Origin: Ornithinimicrobium cryptoxanthini
GTDB taxonomy: Bacteria > Actinomycetota > Actinomycetes > Actinomycetales > Dermatophilaceae
DNA: 64,000 nt
Assembly (NCBI RefSeq): GCF_023923205.1
Contig: NZ_CP099490.1
Span: forward strand, 496,001 to 560,000
Direction of reading: 5' to 3'
The notes under the pieces are model-generated. The model had not been told where the DNA came from. It was given only the letters and a program-made list of their open reading frames with translations, and did not search any database. The translations under genes were made by a program, and so were the position numbers. Shown here piece after piece: positions 8,751 to 16,597 of this stretch; within the stretch, counting starts at the first letter, position 1, and each line of letters opens with the position of its first letter.

Positions 8751-9599
8751 TTACTCTTCAGCCGATCTCAGTGCAGAGGCCCACAACTGACTCACCACAA
8801 GACTGACCGCTTGGGGATGCGTGTGCATCACGGCGTGGGCCCCGCGGGGGATCTCGACGAGCTGAGCGACTGGGGCCGACTGGGCCAGTTGCTCGCACCA
8901 GCGGCGGCTGGCGATCGGGTCCCGGGCGCCGCGCACGATGAGAAGCGGCACCTGCAGGCGCCGGACGGACTCCTCTGTCCGGTAGGCGAGCATGAGCGGC
9001 ATCGTCGCCAAGAACCACCGTGGGCCGGTGCGCACGTAATCCTGGAGCACTGCCCAGTTCGCCGAGGGCGTCTCACGCAGGAAGTCCAGTAGGAGTCGAA
9101 GTCCCTGCTGAACCGCAGTGGGTGCCCGAGGGTCGACGACGCAACCCACACCCACAACAGCGAGCACACGGTCCGGCTCCTGCAGCGCCGCCTCCACGAC
9201 GACCTGCGATCCCATCGAGTGCCCGACCAGCACCGGCCGGTCCAGGCCGGCGGATCGGACATAGGCGTTCACCACGGCCGCGAGTTCCTCCACCGACAAC
9301 GGGGCCGATGGCTTGGGCGCGCCCCCGAAGCCGGGGAGCTCGAGGACGTGCACACCTGCCGACTTAGCCAGGACGGTCGCCAGCCGGCGGAAGTACGTCG
9401 AGGCGACGCCGATACCGTGCACCAGGACGATCTGGGGACCGCTCGTCGTGCCCAGCCGCCGGGCCAGATAAGTCTGGCCTTCATGCTGGCCCCTCGACCA
9501 CGGGTGAGGTCCTGGGATCTCTTGCTGTGGCACGCGAGCAGCGCGGCGGCGCCCGTCGGGCAAGCCGCCGGACGCATCCGCTCGTTTTGGGAGGATCAA
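8751..9599 (-). CDS. Alpha/beta hydrolase
   Basis: The 282-residue alpha/beta-hydrolase fold protein has an HGIG oxyanion motif (residue 61 on), a nucleophile elbow GHSMGS (Ser128), an acid region around RGARDPIAS and a C-terminal His in PRGAHAVMH. The substrate is unknown; members act as esterases, lipases or C-C hydrolases. The first 30-40 residues are basic and unlike the family core. The TTG start, chosen because it overlaps the stop of the upstream small frame (TTGA), is uncertain, and an internal start is possible. The gene converges with the SbcC-like gene. Confidence 0.78.
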   Translation of the reverse strand: MILPKRADASGGLPDGRRRAARVPQQEIPGPHPWSRGQHEGQTYLARRLGTTSGPQIVLVHGIGVASTYFRRLATVLAKSAGVHVLELPGFGGAPKPSAPLSVEELAAVVNAYVRSAGLDRPVLVGHSMGSQVVVEAALQEPDRVLAVVGVGCVVDPRAPTAVQQGLRLLLDFLRETPSANWAVLQDYVRTGPRWFLATMPLMLAYRTEESVRRLQVPLLIVRGARDPIASRRWCEQLAQSAPVAQLVEIPRGAHAVMHTHPQAVSLVVSQLWASALRSAEE

Positions 9600-9922
9600 C
9601 TGGTTCCGGATCCCTGTCGCAGAGGGTCCTTGGCCTGCTGGCTCGACAACTGAACTTCGTCGTTGGCCTGCGGGCCAGAGGCCCGCTGGACTTCTTCCTT
9701 CGCCTGATCCATCAGCAACTTGACCTTCTTGTGGAGTGCCTGGGCAGCCTCACGCTCCTTGTCGGAGGCGGGAAGCAGCGACCCGACGCCGGTATCTTGC
9801 TTCCCGAGGGGGCCCCTGCGCTTGAGCGCGGGCGGCACCGACTTCGGTTCGTTCCCTGCGCGCTGGCTTGAGGCATTGCCAACTTTTGCATGGGGATCGT
9901 GCCGTGTCCTGCCAGACTGCAT
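9596..9922 (-). CDS. Small charged hypothetical protein
   Basis: The 108-residue frame is rich in Lys, Gln, Ala and Ser. Its middle part (about 50-85) could form an amphipathic helix (KEREAAQALHKKVKLLMDQA). It has no membrane segment and no motif that I recognise. Its stop overlaps the TTG start proposed for the alpha/beta hydrolase, which would fit translational coupling. It lies between that hydrolase and the GAF-ANTAR gene on the same strand. Codon use is high-GC like its neighbours, but no strong ribosome site was seen, so it may be spurious. Confidence 0.35.
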   Translation of the reverse strand: MQSGRTRHDPHAKVGNASSQRAGNEPKSVPPALKRRGPLGKQDTGVGSLLPASDKEREAAQALHKKVKLLMDQAKEEVQRASGPQANDEVQLSSQQAKDPLRQGSGTS

Positions 9923-9983
9923 GGAGGCGCGCGACGCGCCCGGTCAGCGATCGCCGCGACGAGGCTGGCGGCAGCCATGCTTG

Positions 9984-10712
9984 TTAAGCGGGCCCTTGTT
10001 CTGGATCAGTTCCCTTGGTGTCTGAGCTGGAGGGGATCTTGCGGGTGGCGACCAGTTGGCTGGCGACGCGGTGCAGTTTGATGTTCTGGTGCGTGGAGAA
10101 CCGGATGAGGACCTGGAACGCCTCGTCGGCGGACAGGTCGAAGCGCTCCATGAGGATGCCCTGCGCCTGCCCGATCACGGTCCGGCTCGCCAGCGCGACG
10201 TGGAGTCGCTGGTCGTTCTGCTCCTCGGCGACCGCGACGGCGACGTGTGCGGCGAGGGCGAGTCCGTTGTCGATGTCCTCTGTGGTGAAGGCGTGGGGGG
10301 TGCGTGAGAACAGGTTGAGTGCGCCCAACGTGTCGCTGGTGGTGAACAGTCGGTAGCTCACGACGCTGCGCACACCCAGTTCCTGGACCACCCGGGGTCC
10401 CCACCGGGGCCACCGCTGGTCGGTGCTCAGGTCGGGGCAGTAGACGGTCTCGTGATCGCGTAGCGTCTGGACGTCGGGGCCCTCTCCTAACTGGTACTGC
10501 AGTTCGTGCATCGCCAGCACGGCGTCGTCAGTGGCGGCGCGGGTGCGCACTTCGTCGCGGCGGGCGATGGAGACCCCGGCCAGGTCGCAGGCGTCGATGA
10601 TGCGAGTGGCTGCCGAGACCACCAGTTCCAGCGTCCCCTGGGTGCCCTGCTCATGTTCCAAAGACCTGGCCATCTCGGCCAGCTGGTCTAAGAACCCTTG
10701 CGTTTCTGGCAT
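9984..10712 (-). CDS. GAF and ANTAR domain regulator
   Basis: A protein of about 242 residues with a GAF domain (about 20-165, including DLAGVSIARRDEV and SVVSYRLF) and a C-terminal ANTAR domain (about 170-225, ASRTVIGQAQGILMER). ANTAR domains bind paired RNA hairpins and act as transcription antiterminators; the GAF part senses a small ligand or redox state. The start at the ATG at 10712 (MPETQGFLDQLAEMA) fits the family; the frame stays open up to 10808. No partner histidine kinase lies beside it. Confidence 0.85.
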   Translation of the reverse strand: MPETQGFLDQLAEMARSLEHEQGTQGTLELVVSAATRIIDACDLAGVSIARRDEVRTRAATDDAVLAMHELQYQLGEGPDVQTLRDHETVYCPDLSTDQRWPRWGPRVVQELGVRSVVSYRLFTTSDTLGALNLFSRTPHAFTTEDIDNGLALAAHVAVAVAEEQNDQRLHVALASRTVIGQAQGILMERFDLSADEAFQVLIRFSTHQNIKLHRVASQLVATRKIPSSSDTKGTDPEQGPA

Positions 10713-11149
10713 GGCGAGATAATCACACGTGACGACCTCTTGGTACAACCTTTTGACCGATCCTGCCATCCGCACGACCGGTGCCCTCTGAGAGAGACCG
10801 CGCATCACCTAGGGCGTACCGTCAGTAAGAGGCCGACCTCCCGTGGGCCCAGGGCAGTCAGCTCAGGTCTGCTGAGTCCAGAACAGGGCTCAGCAGACCG
10901 CCCGCGTCCGCTCCGATCGTACGCAAAATGGGGACCTCCTTGACGTCGGACCCGTGCCTAGGCCGGCCGCAGTCAGGGTCGGCACTGGGCACGTTGGTCA
11001 AGGAAGCCCAAAGAGTGCGGTAACCTTGGTATGTGAACCGAACGTGGTTGACGTTCTAGTCCCACGAGTTCTCGAACTCCTCGGTTTTACATCTCGTCCG
11101 TCAAACAAGTGCGGGCATCTCTTTCTTTACACTTTCAGAAGGACCTCTC
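10713..11149. other. Intergenic region between divergent regulator and small membrane gene
   Basis: This stretch of about 440 bases holds no convincing gene. The right third becomes more AT-rich and includes an inverted repeat GAGTT-CTCG-AACTC at 11066-11079 and a pyrimidine-rich run before the ribosome site AGAAGGA of the next gene. It should hold the promoters of both divergent genes, but no box could be fixed with confidence. Confidence 0.4.
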
Positions 11150-11440
11150 ATGTCCAACAACACTGTCCGCAGCACTTCGACCCACGAGGGCCGTCGCATC
11201 GCTACCGAGACCAAGGCGTCCACCAAGACGACCGAGTTCTTCGTCTACATCGCCGTCGTCCTGGCCATCATCGTGACGGCTTTCGTCGTCGGTGACGGCA
11301 CCGAGGGTGGCGAGGGTGACCCCTTCGGCGCCGAGCACGCGATGCGCTACATCACCTTCGTCACCATCGGCTACATGATCGCCCGCGGTCTGGCCAAGTC
11401 CGGCAGCCGCGCGCACGACGACGCTCACGAGAGCAACTGA
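11150..11440 (+). CDS. Small two-helix membrane protein, unknown function
   Basis: The 96-residue protein has a polar Ser/Thr/Lys N-terminus, a first membrane helix (about 30-49, FFVYIAVVLAIIVTAFVV), an acidic Gly-rich loop, and a second helix (about 66-83). Its tail is rich in His, Asp and Glu. AGAAGGA lies about seven bases before the ATG. Codon use is strongly biased to C/G-ending codons, suggesting high expression. It stands alone with its own terminator. Similar small membrane proteins are common in actinobacteria without known function. Confidence 0.75.
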   Translation: MSNNTVRSTSTHEGRRIATETKASTKTTEFFVYIAVVLAIIVTAFVVGDGTEGGEGDPFGAEHAMRYITFVTIGYMIARGLAKSGSRAHDDAHESN

Positions 11441-11483
11441 GCTAAGTCAGCCACCGTCCCCCCCAGGACGGCCGGCACAACAT

Positions 11484-11519
11484 GAGGGGCCGGCAGCGCA
11501 CTAGCGCTGCTGGCCCCTC
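11484..11519 (+). terminator. Terminator hairpin after the small membrane protein gene
   Basis: A 16-bp stem (11484-11499 with 11504-11519) with an ACTA loop and a single G-T wobble lies 44 bases after the stop codon. There is no T-run, as is usual in high-GC actinobacteria. Confidence 0.8.
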
Positions 11520-11854
11520 GTGATGTGGCGCGTTGGCAGGGAAGCCGCGTACGAAGGCTGTGACGGCCTACTGACGGCCTACGGCCCAAGGCCCACACCG
11601 GCCACAAACCTTGGGTGCCGTCGACGGCAGGGCGATGTCGATCAAGCAGCGCGCACCTTCCGTTGTACGCCGTTGCTCACCCAATGGCTACATTGGCATG
11701 GGAAGCGTTCGTCGGTTGTCCCCGCAGCGACATTGGTCGGGACGGACGCTGGAGCGGACGCTGAGGTGGGCCACATCATGCGCGGCTGTTCATCACCTAG
11801 CACTGCGCTGATGAGTAGTTGGGCACGCAGGGACGGTCCCCGTACTCTTCGGGC
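11520..11854. other. Intergenic region at the start of the accessory stretch
   Basis: No gene, tRNA or clear repeat is visible in these 335 bases. It marks the change from ordinary chromosome to the accessory region and would be the place to look for a left attachment site. I could not find a copy of the tRNA-Lys 3' end here. Confidence 0.4.
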
Positions 11855-12466
11855 ATGCCGGATTCTGCTCGAGTTCTTCGGTCAACTGATCCTGCGCGTG
11901 AGGAGTTGCTCGCGAAAGGCTGGTCGGTCGACTCCATCTCGTGGGGAGCCCGCTTACGACTGGATAGTGGCGCGATCGAGAAGCTGAGGAAACTCGTGGG
12001 TGCACACCGCGAGCACGGGGTGGACGTCGAGGAGCTAACCGTCGCAGACGCTCCCCAGGTGGCTGCCCTGGAGAGCGTGACCTTCAGTGACTATCCCCAG
12101 ACTCAGGCCACCTACCGTGAGCCGCTCACCGAGGCTGGCGCAGCGGGGCTCTTCGCCGACGGTCGCGTCTTCGGCATACGGCGCAACGGGCAACTCATCG
12201 CCGTGACCGCGACCAGCGCACAGGGCGATCTGACCGAGACCCACTTCACCTCGGTCCACCCTGACCATCGCCGGCAGGGCTTGGCCACGGTGGTCAAGGC
12301 GGCGTCGATCCTGGCCAACGCGGATGCGGGGCATACCTGGTTCGGGACCGGCGGGGCAGGGACCAATGCGGGGAGCATTGGCATGAACGAGGCAGTCGGC
12401 TACGAGATCACGGAGACTTGGCACACCCTCGTGCCGCCGCGGAGCGACGACCGACTGCCTTCATGA
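11855..12466 (+). CDS. GNAT family N-acetyltransferase
   Basis: The 203-residue protein has a GNAT core. The acetyl-CoA binding motif A appears as VHPDHRRQGLATVVKAASIL (about 141-160), after strands such as GRVFGIRRNGQLIAVTAT. The C-terminal GGAGTNAGSIGMNEAVGYE matches the usual motif-B region, where a neighbour helix and a GY turn close the fold. The N-terminal 60 residues are extra and may form a partial second GNAT-like domain. The ATG at 11855 was chosen because the residues upstream look non-coding. The acceptor is unknown; family members modify small molecules or protein N-termini. Confidence 0.82.
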   Translation: MPDSARVLRSTDPAREELLAKGWSVDSISWGARLRLDSGAIEKLRKLVGAHREHGVDVEELTVADAPQVAALESVTFSDYPQTQATYREPLTEAGAAGLFADGRVFGIRRNGQLIAVTATSAQGDLTETHFTSVHPDHRRQGLATVVKAASILANADAGHTWFGTGGAGTNAGSIGMNEAVGYEITETWHTLVPPRSDDRLPS

Positions 12467-12498
12467 CGCCAGCGCCCCTCGCGGCAAAGTAGTGCGTC

Positions 12499-12741
12499 TC
12501 AGGTGCTCTCCTGGTCAAGTCTGTCGAGAATCCAGGTGCGTATCAGGGTGGGGACGGGGATGTGGTTGGCGTGGGCCACGCTCTGGATCTTGTCTTGCTC
12601 TGCGGCACTCAACCGCACCGGGAGCACCGTCGGGGGGTCGAGTGGGTCGGTCCGGACTTGATCGGGGGCGGCGTCATTCGTGTTCAGTTTGGTCTCAACG
12701 CGCGGCCCAGTGCGCAGCTGGGGGTCAGCCGCCTTCGTCAT
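12499..12741 (-). CDS. Possible internal in-frame product: 80-residue RHH protein
   Basis: Inside the large gene, in the same frame, an ATG at 12741 is preceded by AGAAGG at 12755-12750, eight bases away. This is as good as any ribosome site in the window. Translation from here would give a free 80-residue protein with a disordered Pro/Asp/Thr-rich N-terminus and a C-terminal RHH fold, which is the size of a normal antitoxin or repressor. Whether the internal start is used is inference. Confidence 0.4.
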   Translation of the reverse strand: MTKAADPQLRTGPRVETKLNTNDAAPDQVRTDPLDPPTVLPVRLSAAEQDKIQSVAHANHIPVPTLIRTWILDRLDQEST

Positions 12742-13656
12742 GGTCAAGTCCTTCTGGGGAAGCGGTTGGCTACCCAGGAGCAATCCGGTCCAGTGATCCT
12801 GGCCCAGGTCCTCCCTAGAGGTGATTCCCAGCAAGTTCTCCATCGCTGCGGCGAACAGTCCCTCGACGTCGGGCCAGTCGTCCTCCTCGGTCGCCAACGA
12901 GGGGTCGGGTGTGAGGTTGGCGTTCTCTAGGTCGATGTGGGCCAGACCTTCCTTATCTACGAAGGATCCTGGTAGGTGATGGGCCTGTTCGCTGGCTCGT
13001 TGGGTCGGCTTCAACCCCCTCCAGAAGACACGTCCGTCCCGTACCTCGCACGTGCCCAGGTCGGCGTCGTACTCCCGTGGAAGTCCGCCACCGGCGACTC
13101 CGCGCGCGCCTCCTTTGAGTACGAAGAGCTTGGTCAGGTCAACCTGTTCCGCTTCGGTGGCCAGCGTGAGCGGGGCAGGCGAGCCTTCGAACTCTCCCCC
13201 TTGGGGTTGTCGTCCATCCCAGAACGGTGCTTCCCACGCGAACGGGTCTCCGTAAATCACCCACGGCGTCTCAGCGTTGATCCGGATGATCCGTCGGGGA
13301 CGTCCCCCTTCCCAGGACTCGATCCGCAGCTGGTCGATCACCTCTGCGTATTGGATGCGCACCCACCACCTCGGATGCTGTCGCGACCAGATCCACGGGA
13401 TCAGGTCGAACGCGAACGGCAACGTAAGGGTGTGCGCGACCCACGAACGCCGGAACCGCTCGGTATCCCCGGACAGCACCTGATCCTCGGAATGGTCCTC
13501 ATCGTCTAGGTAGTCAGCGAGGGTGATGTCGTCCTCGGACCGCAGTCGAAAGTTCGGCCAAGAGTCGCTGACGTGGTCGAGCCCCCGAGAGAAGGCGTAC
13601 CCGGGCTCCTCGTAGTTCGACCAGGCCACCACATCGATCGACCGCACCGGGTTCAT
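12499..13656 (-). CDS. Unknown protein with C-terminal ribbon-helix-helix domain
   Basis: The 385-residue protein starts at an ATG with GAGGAG seven bases upstream. The N-terminal 300 residues are acidic and Trp-rich (for example PWIWSRQHPRWWVRIQY) and match no family that I recognise. The last 45 residues look like a CopG/RHH DNA-binding unit: VLPVRLSAAEQDKIQSVAHA, then a second helix ending TWILDRLDQE. RHH units are typical of antitoxins and small repressors. A good internal ribosome site and ATG precede this part in frame (see the separate entry), so the gene may give two products. Confidence 0.65.
   Translation of the reverse strand: MNPVRSIDVVAWSNYEEPGYAFSRGLDHVSDSWPNFRLRSEDDITLADYLDDEDHSEDQVLSGDTERFRRSWVAHTLTLPFAFDLIPWIWSRQHPRWWVRIQYAEVIDQLRIESWEGGRPRRIIRINAETPWVIYGDPFAWEAPFWDGRQPQGGEFEGSPAPLTLATEAEQVDLTKLFVLKGGARGVAGGGLPREYDADLGTCEVRDGRVFWRGLKPTQRASEQAHHLPGSFVDKEGLAHIDLENANLTPDPSLATEEDDWPDVEGLFAAAMENLLGITSREDLGQDHWTGLLLGSQPLPQKDLTMTKAADPQLRTGPRVETKLNTNDAAPDQVRTDPLDPPTVLPVRLSAAEQDKIQSVAHANHIPVPTLIRTWILDRLDQEST
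12750..12755 (-). promoter_or_regulatory. Internal Shine-Dalgarno site AGAAGG
   Basis: On the minus strand AGAAGG lies eight bases before an in-frame ATG (12741) within the 385-codon gene. It supports an internal translation start for the RHH part. Confidence 0.5.
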
Positions 13657-14037
13657 GACCGCACTCCTCGCTGGTCTGCGCCGCGCCGTGGGGTACCCGC
13701 TGACCTGGGCCGAATGATCATTCTCTTGACCTTCCTCACTGCGGTCGCCACATCGGTTCACACGGCCTCATCACGAGGTCTTCCCTGGAATCAGCCCTCG
13801 AAATCGTGCAGGCTGACGATGTACGTTACAGAAGCCATGCCTCAGCGCGTCACCCGTTCCACCGGCACCCGAGCGAGGCGCACCGGCCAACTCGGGCGGA
13901 GACAGCTTCCGACCCCGGGGGCTGCGTCCTTCGGACAGGCCACGCCCCGCAGCACACCCCGGCCATTGCGACAGCACAACAGCCGGTCGGCGGCAGAAGC
14001 GAGCACAGTCCGCCCCCACCCGGGATACAGTCCAGCC
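13657..14037. other. Divergent intergenic region with a palindrome
   Basis: These 381 bases hold no convincing gene. A perfect 12-bp palindrome GAATGATCATTC lies at 13712-13723, about 56 bases upstream of the RHH-tailed gene. Its place and symmetry fit an operator for a dimeric repressor, possibly the RHH domain itself. The rest shows no repeat that I can support. Confidence 0.4.
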
Positions 14038-14514
14038 GTGCGCCACTCCGCCCCAAGCCGTTACGCGGCCATGACACTTCTCGCAGCCGCTGTTCTGCTT
14101 GCTGGCTGCTCGAGTGACCGGGAGGACGGTTCCACTCTCAAGGCAGATCCGGATCTTCCGTTCGCGTCATTCGAGCGGCCCGCGGATGGCAGCACCCTGA
14201 AGTATCGCGGCGAGGCGATGGCGCCGGATTGGTCTTTCCAGGGGACGGTCGCTTTTCGAGGCGGGTGCTTAGGGGTTGTTTCCACCGATGACTCGGGGGA
14301 CCCCGCGTTCGTGACGCTAGGGCTACCCATGCCTGTCTCTTGGGATGCAGGATCTCAGACCGTGAGTGGGACTGGTTACGAGTTCGCTGTGGGGGATGTG
14401 CTCGATCTGTCCGGAATGCTCATTGAGGATGACACCGCGCTACCCGCGGCCTGCCAGGAGGAGACTCGCAGGATCCTTGTCAGCAATGACGCCTGGATCA
14501 GCTCGGCCAGATGA
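14038..14514 (+). CDS. Small secreted lipoprotein, unknown function
   Basis: A protein of about 158 residues beginning with GTG at 14038 (an ATG at 14071 is also possible). It has a short basic N-region, a hydrophobic core and the lipobox LLAGC, so it should be cut and lipidated at the Cys and anchored outside the membrane. The mature part is acidic, beta-rich in appearance (YRGEAMAPDWSFQGTVAFRG) and has no motif that I recognise. It stands alone in the accessory region. The signal peptide is clear, the function unknown. Confidence 0.65.
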   Translation: MRHSAPSRYAAMTLLAAAVLLAGCSSDREDGSTLKADPDLPFASFERPADGSTLKYRGEAMAPDWSFQGTVAFRGGCLGVVSTDDSGDPAFVTLGLPMPVSWDAGSQTVSGTGYEFAVGDVLDLSGMLIEDDTALPAACQEETRRILVSNDAWISSAR

Positions 14515-14750
14515 ATCGAAGGCCGGCAAGCTCCTAGTCTCCGGGGCCAGCCTGGCAAGTTGTTTCAGACCCGCGACGTCATGTCCGCACATCGGCGTCT
14601 GAGTGAGCTCCCAAGTACGGCGAGTCCAAGTTCCGGTAGCAATTCCCCTGCGGATCGCGGCGCAATGACGTGCCAACGACCCGTCGCTGATCGCGCCCTC
14701 GTGGCCGATGCGGGCGTTCTGGCAGTCACCCGCCGTGGCCCCTTTGCCTG

Positions 14751-15302
14751 CTACGGCGCCGGGGACACGGGCGGTGACTCGGCTCGAGCCCTGGACACGA
14801 TCTCCTCGACGATGGCGCTCTTGGCGTCCGCGTAATCCTGGAGGTGGTCCCACCGCTGCGCGGCCAGCTCAGCCTTTGCGGTTGCGTACAGGCCGCGATC
14901 GGCAGAGTCTGACCGCAGTCGGTCGCGGAACGCGAGCATGCGCTCGATCTCCGGGCACCTCGCGCTGAACACGTGCAGGTTGACGTCGTCCACGCCGCCC
15001 TTGAGCATGCGGTGCTCGTGCCAGTTGGGCTCGCGGACACGGAGGGCGAAACCCTGTGACTCCAGCGGCGGCACGTACCCGGGCTCGGCGGCAGAGTCGT
15101 CCACGGCCAGCACAATGTCGACGACCGGCTTGGCCACGAGGCCCGGAACCGAGGTGGAGCCGACGTGCTCGAGCAGCATGATCGCATCGCCGAGCGCCTC
15201 ACGGACCAGCCACGCCTGCGCGCGGTACCGCTTGGGCCAGGCCGCGTCGTACTCGACCAGCGTCACCTGCCCGTGCTTCGAATCACGCTGATCGCCCGCC
15301 AA
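14751..15302 (-). CDS. GrpB/UPF0157 family protein (nucleotidyltransferase fold)
   Basis: The 183-residue protein has the GrpB signature HVGSTSVPGLVAKPVVDI (about 46-63), which includes the GS motif of the nucleotidyltransferase fold. An early PxW segment (VEYDAAWPKRY) and a later EPNWHEHRML and VNLHVF block complete the family pattern. The natural substrate of most members is unknown. Length and motif order match complete family members. It is a single gene between the lipoprotein and the antitoxin operon. Confidence 0.85.
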   Translation of the reverse strand: MAGDQRDSKHGQVTLVEYDAAWPKRYRAQAWLVREALGDAIMLLEHVGSTSVPGLVAKPVVDIVLAVDDSAAEPGYVPPLESQGFALRVREPNWHEHRMLKGGVDDVNLHVFSARCPEIERMLAFRDRLRSDSADRGLYATAKAELAAQRWDHLQDYADAKSAIVEEIVSRARAESPPVSPAP

Positions 15303-15413
15303 GCCAGTCTGGCACGACGCTACGTGGAGGCTCTCCCGCTACCGGATACTTGACCTCAAGCGCGAAATGGCGCGCGTTGGAATGTTCGCCCGGTCGACGG
15401 GAGCGCGGATGAC

Positions 15414-15588
15414 TCAGGGCAGCAGTTCCCAGAACTGCTTTCGGGCGGGCATCGCGTGGATCACTATCTCCTCGCCGCTCTTGAACACCAGGACGACGGT
15501 CTCGAGCAGGCGCCTGAGTATCGAAGCCGAGCCGCAGCTCTCGGTGTGGCCACTCACCATCCTTGAGCGCGCTGCGGTGTACTTTCAC
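15414..15588 (-). pseudogene. Decayed toxin-like partner of the RHH antitoxin
   Basis: The frame opens with GTG overlapping the antitoxin stop (GTGA) and reads VKVHRSALKDG, then EWPHRELRLGFDTQ. From about 15512 the sense continues only in another frame: LETVVLVFKSGEEIVIHAMP, then ARKQFWELLP and a TGA at 15416-15414. The two parts fit one small basic protein of the kind coded directly after CopG antitoxins in actinobacteria. Joining them needs about two missing bases after the DTQ codons, and a middle segment after ALKDG also seems lost. The partner is therefore probably inactive. The family assignment is from memory of its pattern. Confidence 0.6.
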
Positions 15589-15833
15589 GCGGCGTGGTCG
15601 GCCAGCGCCCGCCGGATAGCTTCGGAGCGGCTCACGTGTTCCCGCTGGGCGTAGGCATCCAGCGCGGCGATCTCCTCGGTCGTGAGTCGCACGGCGATGA
15701 CCTGCATGGGCTCGGCCCCGCGCCCCGGACGGCCTCGCCCGCGACGCTTCAACTTCTCGACGTCGTAGCCAGCCTCGGCTTCGTCCGCCCACTTCTGGAT
15801 CTGCTCGTCACTCACCTGCTCGTCAGTCGCCAT
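15585..15833 (-). CDS. CopG/RHH family antitoxin-like protein
   Basis: The 82-residue protein has an acidic N-terminus, a basic Arg/Gly linker (KRRGRGRPGRG) and a C-terminal RHH domain: strand VIAVRLTTEEIAALDAYAQ followed by VSRSEAIRRALADHA. It should bind DNA as a dimer and repress its own operon. The ATG at 15833 lies eight bases after a TATACG -10 box, so its mRNA is probably leaderless. The downstream partner is broken, which leaves it as an orphan antitoxin. Confidence 0.8.
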   Translation of the reverse strand: MATDEQVSDEQIQKWADEAEAGYDVEKLKRRGRGRPGRGAEPMQVIAVRLTTEEIAALDAYAQREHVSRSEAIRRALADHAA

Positions 15834-15840
15834 GAACAAA

Positions 15841-15851
15841 TCGTATAACGA
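15841..15851 (-). promoter_or_regulatory. -10 box and palindromic operator of the RHH operon
   Basis: On the minus strand TCGTTATACGA forms an inverted repeat (TCGT-TAT-ACGA) that contains a TATACG -10 hexamer. Eight bases separate the hexamer from the ATG, giving a leaderless or nearly leaderless transcript and a site for autorepression. Confidence 0.5.
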
Positions 15852-16025
15852 AAACCTGATGGAGGGTAGGGGGACGTCGGCACGTGGACCCGCCAGCTAC
15901 CCCATCTCGCCAATCGCCGCCCCCTCGCGACGCTGGGGGTGCGTCGCCCTGGTCGCGGCTATGACGCGCCTTCGGAGCTCCCTGCGCGGCGTGTGAGGGG
16001 GCTGGACTGCTGGCCTCTAGGTCGC

Positions 16026-16597
16026 TCACTCCCGACGGTGGAGGGAGGTGAGCCAGCGGTGAGCTGACGACGCGGCTCTTGCGTGGTCCGGGTCTAGGGT
16101 GGCGAGCCGGCCCAGGATGACATGGGTGTCGACGAGGTCGGCACGGACAAGAGCGGCAACGAAGTTGCGGTCCTTCTCGCGCAGGGCGCAGAGCTTGGCC
16201 ACACACAGATCTTCCTTGTCCAGGCACCATCCCGTGAACTGCGGATCGCCCCCTGGGGCCGCGGTGTTCGCATTGGTGACGGGCACCAGGCGGTCACGCC
16301 ATCCGGACGGGAGAACCGATGTCTGCAGGTAGACTCCGTCGATGCTGAATCCGTGCAGATCCTCGAAGGGTGAGAACTCTCCTGCTACGCCCTCGATGAG
16401 ATCGGCCAGGCGAGCGGTCTCGTCGTTGTCTGCGGCGATGGGCAATATGTCGACCTCCATTGACATGGTCGCTGCCGCTGGGAGTTCCTCCTCCACGATT
16501 GAACCCAGGATCGCCTGCGAGCCGACGACGATGATGTCCGGGTGACCGATGATCTGACATGCGTCCGGATGGCGTGTTCGAGTTGATCCCGGCGCAT
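16026..16597 (-). pseudogene. AbiEii/DUF6036-like nucleotidyltransferase, frameshifted
   Basis: The main frame (up to 16496 and open further upstream) encodes a nucleotidyltransferase-like protein: VVGSQAILGS, then SMEVDILPIAADNDET, with conserved C-terminal NANTAAPGG and LCALREKDRNFVAALVRA. The natural start, MRRDQLEHAIRT from an ATG at 16597 that overlaps the stop of the XRE gene, is in another frame. Restoring one base near 16561 joins it to ACQIIGHPDIIVVGSQAIL. Such proteins are toxins or effectors paired with a DNA-binding antitoxin. Either the gene is inactivated or there is a sequencing error. Confidence 0.72.
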
